A stretch of 64,000 bases of DNA from positions 38,100,630-38,164,629 of the forward strand of contig OX411544.1 in NCBI GenBank assembly GCA_948146395.1. The letters run 5' to 3'. Origin of the DNA: Fragum whitleyi (taxonomy: Eukaryota > Mollusca > Bivalvia > Cardiida > Cardiidae). The position numbers and the translations under genes were made by a program. Below, in pieces: positions 1 to 13,300 of this stretch. The notes below the pieces were generated by a model. The model saw only the letters and a program-made list of their open reading frames with translations, ran no database searches and was not told the origin of the DNA. Within the stretch, counting starts at the first letter, position 1; each line of letters opens with the position of its first letter.

Positions 1-271
1 GCCAATACAGCAGACTCTAGACCTGTTCCTAGGCTAATACTTTATCACATTTTATACAGTCAAACCTGCCCTTACAGGCACCTGTATTGAGCTGTCACCT
101 GCCTTAGACAGTCAGTCCAAAATTCTTTTACTATGTATTTGAACTGTATTTAGCAGTTACCTGCTCTAAATGGCCAATCGCCTCATCCTGGATATGGCCT
201 TTGAATCTGTATTAAAAGGTCATCTTGTTTATTCATATCATGGGACACCATCTGACAGGTGAAGTGGAATC

Positions 272-405
272 AGCCCTATGTTCAGGATGTGAAAACGTTT
301 CGTGAGCACTTTGAGATGATACCCAGCTTTGAACATGCACATATGTGCAAAGCAAGGTATCATTTCAAAAGCGCTTTGCTAACGTTTTCATCCTGAACGC
401 AGGGC
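272..405. mobile_element. Foldback element (G family)
   Basis: Arms gccctatgttcaggatgtga / ttttcatcctgaacgcagggc with a second stem gatgatacc / ggtatcat. Confidence 0.75.
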
Positions 406-600
406 AGATATTTGCATATCATACAGTATGTGTTCATAAAGTATACATAATGATCAAGATTATTAGGAACCTTGATTAAGTCATCACCTGTGTTAAGTGG
501 CCAGATTTGTATATTCCCTTGAGTGCCTGCTAAGCAGGTTCGAAGTGTATAAAGGTGCTATTGTAAACTGTTGTGAGTGCTTATAGGTTAAGCTTACTTG

Positions 601-819
601 GACGGCGGCACTCATTCTTTCTGACTATTTGTCTTTCACCAATGGGTTGATAATCGTAGACCTATGTGAGATAGCAGCTGGAGGCTAGGAAAGGATGTGG
701 TGGTTGTACTGGTGAGAGAAATACCAGGAAACCATTGTTAGGTGCTCCAGCCACCACGATATAACTGAAATAATGTTGAAAGCGGCGTAAAACTCCATTC
801 AATCAATCAATCAATCAAT
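601..819 (+). mobile_element. tRNA-derived SINE with 11-bp target-site duplication
   Basis: Starts in gcggcactcattctttctga, has the body gatagcagctggaggctagg, and ends in (aatc)n. Flanked by aagcttacttg (590-600) and aagcttatttg (820-830). The tRNA head is mostly missing compared with the copy at 46859-47134. Confidence 0.85.
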
Positions 820-1045
820 AAGCTTATTTGATTGTTCTTTTTATGACAGTACAGCCTAAGAGAAGCCAAGAATTGGAGTGTATCATGTGCTGCTTTGTTT
901 ACACGATGTTGTGAGTGCTTGTAGGTTTATAGGTTAAGCTTACTTGATTGTTCTTTTTATGACAGTACAGCCTTAGAGAAGCCAAGAGTTGGAGTGTATC
1001 ATGTGCTGCTTTGTTTACACGATGTTGTGAGTGCTTATAGGTTAA

Positions 1046-1266
1046 CCCTTTGCTGTTTAATCCCTGCTTTTTACGTGCTTTTGATTTTATGATTGAGAAA
1101 ACATTGTGAAAAAAGAAGAAATTGCTTTTGACAAGCAATTACTTCTTTTTCCACACAATTTTCTACCCTACTGAATGGTTATTTTTCAAATAAAATCCAC
1201 TTAAAATTTTCGTCTGCAAAACCTTTGAATTTGGACAGGTCCAAAATTTTGTAAAACAGGAAAGGG
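1046..1266. mobile_element. TTAA MITE, second family (N)
   Basis: Imperfect TIR ccctttgctgttt / aaacaggaaaggg, flanked by ttaa and ttat; interior hairpin aattgcttttgacaagcaatt. Related interior at about 10320-10375. Confidence 0.75.
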
Positions 1267-1445
1267 TTATAGGTTAAGCTTACTTGATTGTTCTTTTTAT
1301 GACAGTACAGCCTAAGAGAAGCCAAGAGTTGGAGTGTATCATGTGCTGCTCTGTTTACACGATCTGTTAGAGAGAAGAAGAGTTCTAGAAGGGTGGATAG
1401 GTCCTTAAGGCAAATTGAGGTAAGGGTAATAAACAGAATAGAATT

Positions 1446-1687
1446 CAGGGGCCTTGTTTTACTAAACATCTTAATTTCTGCTTCAGTCAGAAATTAAATT
1501 ACTTCTGTGGTAGTAACTAAATATGGAATTCTACCATGCATCATCGTATTGGAATCATTTTCTAAAGGCGACTCCAATGAGATACTGCAAGGCAACATTT
1601 AAAAATGAATGAAAACACCAGGTGTGATTTATGATTTTGACTTATGATTAGTATTTTCGATTAGAAGATTAGTAAAAGGGACCCCTG
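1446..1687. mobile_element. TIR MITE (J family)
   Basis: caggggccttgttttactaa and agtaaaagggacccctg termini. Confidence 0.75.
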
Positions 1688-2456
1688 AGGTGTGGAATTC
1701 CCATGCCTAACATGCCCAACATGACTTTTCTACCTGCGGGCAAGTACATTTTTCTATGCCACTTGTCCATGGACAGGTATATGCCAGGAAAATTCTTGAA
1801 ATGTTACTCGATAGAATTAAGAGATTAATTAGCTTCATTTTTTAGTGTCAAAGGTTAAGAAATATTGCTCTTAATGAGGAAAATGCTTGGTTTCAGTATT
1901 TTCTTCTTTATCAAGAATGTTTTCTCAAATTTATCTATTCTTTTTTTTGTTGGACAAGTTCATTTAGACAAATAGAAAATTATCTATCACTTGTCCAGGA
2001 ACATGTAGAGAAAATGCACTTTTCCACACCCCTGGAAAATTGTTTGTCACTTTCTTTAATCTTTCTTTAATATCCTACTGAATTTCGAATTTTGTTTTAA
2101 ACAATTTGTCAATTTTAGGATTATTTCAATCAGTCTGGATTGATTTTGTCCCTCAGTGCTTGAATATAAGGCAGACAGCGACAGCTAATATCAGACTGCA
2201 CGTCTGTGCAGGCTGATCTTAGCCTTAACTGTCAGCCAAAGATTTGTATAAATAGACATTGGCTGAGAACAGTGTTAAAAATAAGTTTAATGAAATATAA
2301 TTTCTTCAACACAGGTATTAAACTTGACTTTCTAAATGTACATTTATTTTTTCTTTTATGCTTAATGTAACATTTAGAAATTAATGCAGATTATTTTTAA
2401 AAGCAAACTGTAGGGAGCTGAAAAGTGGATAAAAAATCTAAGTAAAAATTGAGCAT
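1688..2456. other. Intron, unassigned
   Basis: AT-rich. The only structure seen is the palindromic motif gcacgtctgtgcaggctgat at about 2197, a fragment shared with 44160 and 16930. Confidence 0.5.
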
Positions 2457-2640
2457 ACAGTCAAACTGGTGATAAGCAAGCAGCTAAGGAACATTGAAAA
2501 TATGCTTGTTTAAGACAGGTGCTTGCTTAATACGTACAGGTCAATTTCAGCGCAATTGCTTAATTTGGGAACTTGGTGGCTGCTTGCTTAAGGAAGGTTA
2601 CTTGCTGAATAAAGGTGGCCGCTAAGACAAGTTTGACTGT
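2457..2640. mobile_element. TIR MITE (L family)
   Basis: acagtcaaactggtgat and aagacaagtttgactgt ends; internal gcttgcttaa repeats. Confidence 0.75.
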
Positions 2641-2817
2641 AATTCACAAAAATATGGATAAATAGTTTTCCTACTAATAGCATAGGTTCCTCATTTGATT
2701 GTGTTCTTAGTTTCAAGCAAATGCTTTTAGAAATACCAGAAACGTTACAAAAGTATAAACTCTATTGGAAGGACGGGTTAATTTTGAATTATATAACTGT
2801 TGTTAGTAAATACATGT

Positions 2818-2890
2818 TTCTCAGCCCAATAAGCTCAGTTGGTAAAGCTCTCGACCAAAACCTGTAGATTCCTGGATCAACCCCAAGGCT
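2818..2890 (+). repeat. tRNA-like fragment
   Basis: aagctcagttggtaaagctc looks like box A and ggatcaaccccaagg like a decayed box B; SINE remnant rather than a tRNA gene. Confidence 0.45.
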
Positions 2891-3158
2891 GGTCAACTAA
2901 GAAGCTCATTGTCTTTTGGATGATGTTAAATCAGAGACCCATGATTTGATGTAGCTTATTTGTAGTTTCATCCTTTATTTGTGCACTATTCCAATTTACA
3001 ACTAACTCATCATTGAGTGACCAAAATGTTATATCTATACCTTGAATAAAGCTCTAGTTTCAATAGTTTGGTCTCCCACCAACAAATTATCTCCTGGAGA
3101 ATACGCTTAATTCTGCATAGTTATGTTATGGAAGCAAAGAAAGATAAATGGAAATACA

Positions 3159-3578
3159 TAGAGGATAATCGTTTGTTTCAGTGTAAGATCGATTTATATT
3201 TCATTGAGTGAACAACAAAAGCTATATTTTTACGAGTGACAAAGCCACGAGTGAAAATATAGCTTTTGTTGTTCATGAAATGAAATATTAATCGATCTTA
3301 CTCGAAAACAAACGATTATTCTATTTCTTTAATGCGAAAATGAGACAAAATGTGAAAGTTCTAGGACATGTTTGTGAAAAGCGCGTTATTTTGCACGTGA
3401 TTGCTATGCAACGTTCATTGTGATGTCACTCATTTTGCCCCGCATTGATGACGTCAGAAAGGATGAAATGCACAAAAGCAGGGTATAAGTTTTTGATAAT
3501 TTCACTGCTTTTGTGGTGAGATTATCAAGTGATAATCTACCGTTATTTCTGGATAAACCATCAAAAAGCATTAAAGAA
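3159..3578 (+). mobile_element. Foldback MITE, P family, copy 1
   Basis: Starts gaggataatcgtttgtttc and contains two arms of about 75 bp (3165-3240 and 3250-3320) that are reverse complements, around caaagccacg; then a unique half ending gcattaaagaa. The short plus-strand open frame at 3513 lies across its end and is not a gene. Confidence 0.8.
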
Positions 3579-4233
3579 TGTTTATTTTGTTACAGGAGCT
3601 GTATAACCAAACAAGAAGAGCAGAACCCTCTGCTGGTCAGAGGGTACAATTATTTTATTCTGTCCCTTTATTGCCTGTTTGGAAAGTTCATGTGAGTTGT
3701 TGGAAATACGCTTTTTTAAAAAGCAAATATTTCCTTTACCAAATCAAACCTTTATGAAGTTGACGATTTTGATGAAATGAAAAATGAATTAATGATGACA
3801 ATGCATAGAATATATTTGTGTCTCAAGAAAATATTTTATAAAGTTTAGAGAACTCGTAGAGGGTATTCTGAAAGTTTGAGTCAAATACTTCTAAAAATTA
3901 CATCTTTCTACTTAAAGATGGCCATTGGTGTGAATAGCTGAACACCTATAACATCTGGGCCCAAGCTTATAAAACTGTTCTCATTTTCAACTGAGAATTA
4001 CCTCAAACATAGAAAATGAATTTCTGTTTGTGAATGAAAGATGATATTAATAATATTATATTTTATATTATTACACCTATTGCAGCATTATTACAGAATT
4101 ATAGCTTTAATCACTATTTTGATTTTGAGTAATTTTTTATTTGAGAATGAGAAAAGTTTTATAATCTCAGACCCAGATTGATTAGGTTGGTATGTTATCC
4201 ACTGTCGATGCATATTTCCATGATATATTTCAG
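3579..4233. other. Intron before the first visible TTC27 exon
   Basis: AT-rich, with no repeat family or exon recognised. Confidence 0.5.
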
Positions 4234-4356
4234 GCCCAACTGGCAGAAATCTTGCTATCTCTAGGAGCTGTTGGGTCTGCATTAGAAATCTACGAGAAAT
4301 TACAACTTTGGGAAGATGCAATAGCCTGCTATCAGCGGTTAGGTAAACTAGAAAAG
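4234..4356 (+). CDS. TTC27: TTC27 exon (first in window)
   Basis: Acceptor tatttcag, donor gtaagg, phase 0 at both ends, 41 codons. Encodes [20 protein letters not shown] and the following TPR helix ending GKLEK. It begins in mid-protein, so upstream exons are missing from the window. Confidence 0.92.
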
Positions 4357-7300
4357 GTAAGGATGTTATATTGTGTTATGGTTGAAATACAAGCAGAATA
4401 TAATTGGCTTAGTGCAAAACAGAAGTAACAACCTATAAATGTAAAGGTAGTTGCAACTGTTTTGTGCCAAGCTATTGATTTGTTCAAACATTCAAAAGGG
4501 TCTTGATTGGCTCAGTGGTTAGAGTGGCGACTCATGATCAAAGAAAGATCAAAATTGGTAGGTTTTAATCCAGGCCATGCCACAACTTATGTGGGTATTT
4601 TCTTGACCAGGGGTAGGAGCCCTATCCTGGTAATTTTGATACCCAGGAAGCAATGAAGCTGTAAACAACCCCTTAAAAAGTTTAAAAGGTTGTTAAACAC
4701 CATTTTTAATAAAGCATGCTTTGCTTTCTTTGACATTATGTTTTTAGAGGCGCTCCTTTTGAAATTAGTCAAATTGAATACCTTTTCTGTTTTGATGAGG
4801 AATAACTTGAGGTGGGTATAAATTGAATGCACTTGTTGTTTCTAGGGACTCCTATGTTGCACACTTTCAACTTGGTTTGAAAAGGTTTGAAAATTAACCT
4901 TGGTTATGCTGTTTACAACACATTCCTGCTGTACACAAAAATTTGGCAGACAGTTTAGACCAAGGTCAGCCTACACAGTACAGCTAGGACAAGTACTAGA
5001 GTACCCAGGTATTGGGTAGGGTAACTTTTCCTACACAATTTCTGAATTATACCTCTTCCCTGTCTATTGTATAAGCCCTATGTACCTTTGGGTATCGAAT
5101 TTGGAAAATAATTGAAGACTGATCTAAACAGGCTTCAATTATTTTCTGAAGTTCATTCCAGATGTTCCTAGGGATTTACATCAGATAGTTTTGATAGTCC
5201 TGGCTACTTATTTGAGAGTCACAGACTAACAAAACAAAACCTCAGCCTACACTGTGCTTTCTGCTAAATCATTAGTACAAAACTTGTGCCAGAGTGGTTA
5301 AAATGACCAAAAAATGGCAATCTAGATTAAGCATGATAGGGTTATAGATTTTGTTATAAAGCATTATATATGAAGCATTAGTTACCTTTTACAGGCTGAG
5401 ACCATTATTCGAGAACAACTAGCTATAAAGGAGACACCGAATCTCTGGTGTTTTCTGGGGGACATAACCAGAGATATCTCACACTATGAGAAGGCTTGGG
5501 AGTTGTCAAACCACAGATCAGCCAGAGCTCAAAGATGTATGGCATATGTGTATTTTGGAAAAGAAGAGGTATTATGTTAATATTGTTGCAAAATTTAACA
5601 ATAGATATTTGTAAAACGTTTATGCTCCCAAAATGAGCAGATCAATGGCATTTCTTTGTCAATCAACAAAGGGCAATAACTCAAAATATGTATGACAAGT
5701 AGAGTTACAGTTCTTGTGCACTGAACTTCTTCTGAATGAGAGGTTTGAGGTTTCATAAATTTAGCTGGAATACTTATTGAGATATGCTGCAGACAAAAAT
5801 GGTCAACGGATGGACAGACCGACCGACAAGTGCATAGAAATATACCCCCTTTTCTTTGAAAGGGGGGGGGGGGCCATAAAAAAAGAATATACCTGCTCAA
5901 AAATTTGAAGGTTGTTGCAGTGGATTAAATGTTTTAGAATTGAATAGTAAGTGTAAAATAGAGTAAGAAATTAGATGTTGGTAAGGAAGAGTTGCCTACT
6001 CTATGTTTGAAGAGTAAGTGCAAAATAGAGTAAGAAATTAAATGTTTGTAAGGAGAAGTTGCCTTCTCTATGTTTGAAGCGTAAGTGTGAAATAGAGTAA
6101 GAAATTAAATGTTGGTAGGGAGGAATTGTCTACTCTATGTTTGTAGATTAAGTGCAAAATAGAGTAAGAAATTATATGTTGGTAAGGAGGAATTGCCTAC
6201 TCTATATTTGTAGAGTAAGTGTGAAATAGAGTAAGAAATAAAATGTTGGTAAGGAGGAATAGCCTACTTTATGGATGAAGAGTAAGTGCAAAATAAACTA
6301 AGAATTTAAATGTTGGTAAGGAGGAATTGTCTTTTCTATGTTTGTAGATTAAGTGCAAAATAGAGTAAGAAATTATATGCTGCTAAGGAGAAATTGCATA
6401 CTCTTTGTTTGAAGAGTAAGTGCAAAATAGAGTAAGAAATTAAATGTTGGTAAGGAGGAATTGCCTACTCTATGTTTGTAGAGTAAGTGCAAAATAGAAT
6501 TAGAAATTAAATATTGGTAAGGACAAATTGCCTACTCTATGTTGGAAGCATAAATGCGAAATAGAGTAAGAAATGAAATGTTGGTAAGGACGAACTGCAT
6601 ACTCTATGTTTGAAGATTAAGTGCGAAATAGAGTAAGAAATCAAATGTTGGTAAGGAGGAATTGCCTTCTCTATTTTTGAAGAGTAAGTGCCAAATAGAG
6701 TAAAGGAGGAATTGCCTACTCTATGGGTTTGATCCCTAGTCGCGGCACATCTCCCTTTAGACAATGGTCTTCCATGGGTGTATTATTGGTAACCAAAGTA
6801 TGATAGCAGCTGTAGGCTAGGAAAGGAAGCAATTTGATGGCCCAGCGTGAAAACGGTTGTAACTCCCTATGTTTATAGGGAGTTACAACTGTCTTGCGCT
6901 GAGCCCTGGAATTGTGGTACTCATGCAAGAAATAGCAGGAATCCATTGATAGATGTTCCAGCTGTCATGATATGACTGAAAGATTGTTAATCCTCATTGG
7001 AACATACAACTATTCTATGCTTGTGGTCTTTTTCTCTCAGTTTCCACAATTATCTTTCATACATACTTCTGAAATAGGGATTAGAGGACAAAAGGTCAAC
7101 ACAGAGCATTTTTAATTAACTCTTTGACCATGACATGTTTTGAAATACTTTTTTTCTTCAAAATAAAACTCAGATTGGCAGATTTGAGAAGCTATATATA
7201 CTGTAAAACATGTATTAAACGACCACTTCTGGGACCACCGAAAACCGGTTGTAATAGAGAATAGTCCCTTAGTACATGTTTTGTTTACAAACCAGAAAAT

Positions 7301-10300
7301 CTGAATTTGATTGAATATTAATGTTGGTGCAAACTTTTAATTAATCTTATTTTGTTAAGAATGAATAGAATCAGCTCATTGATATAATTCTTTTGAATTT
7401 TAACAACATGGGATTCATTTTCAATGTTTTTCTACCACTAATATTGATTTTCAGGAAGAGTTTATGAAATGGTCGCATACTGAAAATGGTTGCTTAATAG
7501 ACGTGATTGCTCGAGCAAGATCGACTGTATCCAACAATAAATCTAGCTGGTTTGATGTATGATCAATAATTTTCTTATTGCAGTATAAAAAGTGCATAGA
7601 GTGCTTCCAGAAGTCCTTGAATGTAAATGCCCTACAAGTGAGTCAATGTTCCATTTCTTTGTAGTTTGCTTGTTATGAGATGGCCCTTACTTTCTACTAC
7701 AGTAAAACTTGTGTTTAGCGACCACTTAGGGGACAACTAAAAAGTGTTTGCTTATGGAAATGGTGGCTAAATACAATATTTCTCATTGAGACAATTCTAA
7801 ATGATTCCAACATCATAAGATCAATAATAACCAATTTTTCATTGAAGAATGTGCACATTTTCAGAGATTTTGCTCACGGTGAAGGGACTTTTCATGATGG
7901 TTGCTTAATGAAAATGGTTACTTAATAGAAGTGGTCGCTTGAACAATATCGACTGCATAAAATACTTTTATTTCAGCCTTTTCGTATTTCTTGAGGTTGA
8001 TGTTGAAATAATTTACTTTAAAAATTTAATCAAGTTTTTACCAGTGTCAATTCACAATTTGAAATTGCAGTTTCTGATCCATACATCTTTCGAATCTATA
8101 CTTGAAGCATTTATGATACATGTAAATGGAAATTAAGAACTGTATAAACTGAAGTATTACATAAATGAAAAGGTAATATATTTCTTAAAAAGACTTGTTA
8201 CAATCCTATATGTACATTTGGACATCACTCTTTTACAGATTCCAGTCTGGTTTACCTATGGTTGTGCAGCCATGGCTGCTGAAGATTATCATTTGGCTGT
8301 TACAGCATTCAGGAGATGTGTAACTATTGATTATGATGTAAGTGAAACATTTATCAGATAAATAGGTTGTGCATCCATGGCTGCTAAAGATTATCTTTTG
8401 GCTGTTACAGCATTCAGAAGATGTGTTACTATTGATCATGATGTAAGTTAAACATCAGATACATACATGTAGGTTGTGCAGCCATGGCTGCTGAAGATTA
8501 TCATTTGGCTGATACAGCTTTCAGAAGATGTGTTACTATTGATTATGATGTAAGTGAAACATTTATCAGATACATAGGTTGTGCAGCTAAGGCTGCTGAA
8601 GATTATCATTTGGCTGTTACAGCATTCAGAAGATGTGTTACTATTGATTATGATGTAAGTTAAACATCAGATACATAGGTTGTGCCGCCAAGGCTGCTGG
8701 AGATTATCATTTGGCTGTTATAGCTTTCAGAAGATGTGTTACTATTGATTATGATGTAAGTGAAACATCAGATACATAGGTTGTGCAGCCATGGCTGCTA
8801 AAGATTATCATTTGGCTGTTACAGCTTTTAGAAGATGTGTTACTATTGATTATGATGTAAGGTACTGCATTATCTGAGAATCAAGTAACCATGATCCAGC
8901 TGTAATTAAGTTTTGACAGACAATGTAGACAAAGATAAGCCTGCACAGACATGCAGCCTCTCTAAGCTTACACTACCTGTTTCTTTTTAAGCACTCCTTT
9001 CAATAGAGCAGGGGCATGTTGTTTAAGATAGTGGAACCATCATAAGTCTGCCATGTTCTGAACAAATGATCTTTTACAGTGTTTAGGGAGGTTTCCAAAT
9101 GATTTCATTAGGAAACCTAAGTAAACATTTTGAAAGATCACCAGTTCCAAAATGTTGCGGAACTATTATGGGTCCATTACCTTAAACATTGTCCATCTAC
9201 TGGTCAGTTTGTCTATCTGTATGTAAGTCTGGAAAAACTTAACCTGCAGACTCAACATTTTCCTATAACTTTCACACTGTTTGAGCAACAATACTTAAAT
9301 GCTCATATACAGCTAATTAAGGTTCTTCTCATCAAGTCACATCAATTAATATCAAGGTCACCTATCAAGTCAAGGTCAATCATCAAGGTCATTTTAAAAA
9401 TTTGCCGTTTGGTGTCAGAAGTGTTTTACCAACACTGTGTTACACATCTTGTTAATTACTGTTGAGAAAAATTTGATTAATTGCCCTTTGTTCTTTTCAT
9501 ACTTGGATCTTGTCTGGAGCATAAAAATAGAAAAAAGTTTTAAAATAATAATATACTCCTACCACATTTATCCAGTCCTCTGTCTACACAAAAAAAGATA
9601 TTCATTCAAAATACGTCAATTCTATTCTAAATACAAACTTACATCAAGCTGTTGGATATGCCATTTGGCACCTTATTTATCTTTCTATTATGGCCTTTTT
9701 CAAATAAAGTTTATTTGTCATACAGGTAGCATTTGGGACTATCATTCAAAAGGTCCCTGGTTTGATCTCCTATGGCGGCACTTATTCTTGCCGACAATTT
9801 GTCTTCCACCAATGGGTCGATAATTGTAGACCTATGTAGGATAGCAGCTGGAGGCTAGGAAAGGCTGTAATGGTAGTACTGGTGTAAGAAATAGCAGAAA
9901 CCCAATATTATGTGCTCCAGTCACTGCAATATAACTGAAAGATTATTGAAAGTGCCATTAAACCCATACAAATAAAAACAAAAAAACAACATTACTCCTT
10001 TCCCCTTTATTGAAAGTTTACACCATTCTTTTGGACTATTTGTCTCTCACCAATGGTTTGATAATCATAGACCTTTGTGAGATAGCAGCTGGAGGCTAGG
10101 CAAGGATTTGGTGATTGTACTGATAAGAGAATTACCAGGAATCCATTGTTAGGTGCTCTGGCTGTTGCGATATAACTGAAAAAATGTTGAAAGCGGTGTA
10201 AAGCTCCATTCAATCAATCAATCAATCGAAAGTTTACACAAGTTGAAATTGAAAGAAGTTGGAGACAAATGTTAAAAATGAATGCAATTTGAAAAGAAAC

Positions 10301-13300
10301 CATCCTGCCTTGTAGAAAATATTGTGTGAAAAGGAGAATTTGCTTTCAACAAGCAATTTCCTCTTGCCAAACATATTTTCTTTTTTGAATTGGAAAGTCA
10401 CAAAGAATGTAGACATAGAATCCATGGACTTTTTTGCAAATATTTCCTCTAGTTTACCCTCTTAGGGATGTAAAATTCAGTAACTGCTCAGAAAAATGTT
10501 CAATTGTTTCTTATTTTTATGCCCCCGATAGGGAGGCATAATAAATTTGACTTGTCCGTCCGTCTGTCCGTCCGTCTGTCCGTCTGTCCGTCCGTCATTC
10601 CGTCCAAAAACTTTAACATTGGCCATAACTTCTAAATCAAAGCGGTGTCGGGGGCATTGTCATCTTACAGTGACAGCTCTTGTTGTGAATTTTTTAAGGG
10701 TAGATAGATACTCTTAACTAACAGACATGTTATCCTAAATTGTCAAGGCGACAAATGGTTTTATGTTTGTATTGTAGAACTTTGAAGCATGGGCAAACAT
10801 GGCTACAGCTTATGTAAAGTTGAAAGAAACGTAAGTTTTTTTTAGTTCAGCTGTTTCTATAGATATATGCCATAGCCTAGGTGTTTTTTTAGCTCACCTG
10901 AGCACATCGTGCTCAAGGTGAGCTTTTGTGATCATTGAATGTCCGTCGTCCGTCGTGCGGTGTGCGTCGTGCGTCGTTCGTCGTGCGTCGTCATGCGTCA
11001 ACAATTTTAGTGTTTACACTCTAGAGGCCACAAATATGATCCAATCTTCATGAAACTTGGTCAGAATGTTGGTCAGGCTGCAAGGATGAACCCTATTGAA
11101 AATGGGAAGGATCCATGCCAAATCACAGGAAAAGGGGCCTTATGACCAATTTTCTTTTTACACTCTAGAGACCACAAATATGGCCCAATCTTCATGAAAC
11201 TTGGTCAGAATGTTGGCCAGGTCACAAGGATGAACCCTATCTAAAATGGGAAGGATCCGTGCCATATCACGGGAAAAGGAGCCTTATTGACAATTTTCTT
11301 GTTTACACTCTAGAGACCACAAATATGGCCCAATCTTCATGAAACTTGGTCAGAATGTTGGCCAGGTCACAAGGATGAACCCTATCGAAAATGGGAAGGA
11401 TCTGTGCCATATCAAGGGATAAGGAGCCTTATTGACAAATTTCTTGTTTACGCTCTAGAGGCCACAAATATGGCCCAATCTTCATGAAACTTGGTCAGAA
11501 TGTAGGCCAGGCCAGGATGAAGTGTATTGAAAATGGGAGGGATCCATGCCATATCACGGGAAAAGGGGCCTTATTGACAAATTTCTTGTTTACGCTCTAG
11601 AGGCCACAAATATGGCCCAATCTTCATGAAACTTGGTCAGAATGTAGGCCAGGTCACAGGGATGAAGTGTATTGAAAATGGGGAGTATCCATGCCATATC
11701 ACGGGAAAAAGGGCCTTATTGACAAATTTCTTGTTTACGCTCTAGAGGCCACAAATATGATCCAATCTTCATGAAACCTGGTCAGGATATTGGCAGGGTC
11801 ACGAGGATTAATCCCATCGAAAATGGGAGGGATCCATGCCATATCAAGAAAAAGGGGCCTTTTTGACAATTTTCTTGTTTATGCTCTAGAGGCCTCAAAT
11901 ATGGCCCAAATTTCATGAAACTTAGTCAGAATGTTGATTATGTCACAAGGATGAACCCCATTTAAAATGGGATGGATCCATGCCATATCACGGGAAAAGG
12001 GGTCTTAATGATTATTCTCATTTTACGCTCTAGAGGCCAGCCATTTTTTTTGTCCAAACTTCATGAAAGTTGGTTTTTTATTATCTTCTTTATGACATCT
12101 GCCTATTTAATTGTTGTGACATCCCAGGGGGTCAAAAAGAATCAGGTGAGCGATCTAGGACCATCATGGTCCTCTTGTTTTATCATGCAAAGTCTTTGAC
12201 ATTTTGAATTATCTCTGCAGTTAACTTGAACCAGTAATAGCTCTAGATACTCTTTTTGGGAAGCATTGTGCCCCTTTTTCATCTTAGATTTTTTTATCCA
12301 CCATCTATCTAGCACCAGACAGCTGAGGGTAGGTATCTATTTGTGTTTCTCTTATTAAATCTTAAACAACTGTTTTGCATTTTCACACATGAAATAGATG
12401 AAAGGCTTTTGCTAACAACACCAAAGAAACCCTTAAAAAAAATTTGTGCAAAAGCATCAACTTTAGTAATTTCTCTGTTGTTACTGAACATAACGTCATG
12501 AAACATGGCTTGTGGGTTCACCATCACAAGAGCTACCAGACTATCATGGAGGGATAAATATTTGCATTTTACAGCATCATTCTGCAGCCGGCTTTTATTT
12601 TTGATTACAAACCAGTAATAATGAGAGCTTTTAAATGGGTGAAAACTTAGAATTTAAAGTTTTGACGGTGTAAAATTTATACGCGACATGTTTCCCTAAT
12701 GGAATATCTTTTTGTATGTCTTTGTTTTTAATCACCAGAAAGAAAGCTTTTGCAGTTTTAAAAGATGCCATCAAATGTAATTATGAGAACTGGAGATTAT
12801 GGGACAACATGCTACTGGTAAGTTGAAATTGCAGTTAACATTTAATAAATTTTGTTCCAAAAAAAATGTAGAATAGAAAAACAAATTTGTAACACATATC
12901 TCTGCCAATGATGCGAAAGGGACCTTATCTGTTTTTAGCTCCACTGGCCTTCGAGCTATTGTCAAGGTTGTGTGTCCGTCTGTGTGTAAACTTTTTCTTC
13001 AAACAACTTCTTCTCCAAAACCACTGGGTGGTTTTTATGTATTTTGGTAGAAATGTTCCTTGGATGACCCACTTTAAAAAATGTTAAAGACATTTGATTG
13101 ACCCCCAAATATAGGTGTGGCATTTTTTCACTTTGAAATCTTTAAAAAACTTCTCCCAAACCTTGGGCAAATTTCAATGAAACTTGGTAGAAATGTTCTT
13201 TGGGTGACCTTCTTTTAAATTTGTTAAAGAAATTTTGATTGGCCGAAAAATATGGGCGTGGCAGGGCGGGCTTATTTTGAGACCGAAATTTGAACAACAT

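Larger units (their letters stand above)
572..1366. repeat. About 110-bp tandem repeat broken by a SINE and a MITE
   Basis: Units resembling gttaagcttacttgattgtt...gctttgtttacacgatgttg occur at 572-600 plus 820-935, 936-1045 and 1270-1366. The first is split by the SINE at 601-819 and the last two by the MITE at 1046-1266. Confidence 0.75.

Noticed and set aside
3513..3695. Small plus-strand ORF as a gene
   Set aside because: It overlaps the end of a foldback MITE present elsewhere in reverse; no protein features.
1..4233. Additional upstream TTC27 exons
   Set aside because: No segment with AG/GT borders and a TTC27-like peptide was recognised; the upstream exons are probably outside the window.
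8365..8861. Extra TTC27 exon copies as true alternative exons
   Set aside because: The only AG before each unit is atag without a pyrimidine tract, and an exon from there to the donor is 77 bp in the full units, which breaks the frame.
9130..9823. Two plus-strand ORFs of 111 and 128 codons
   Set aside because: Hydrophobic, low-complexity translation of AT-rich intron and SINE sequence; no splice context or recognisable domain.
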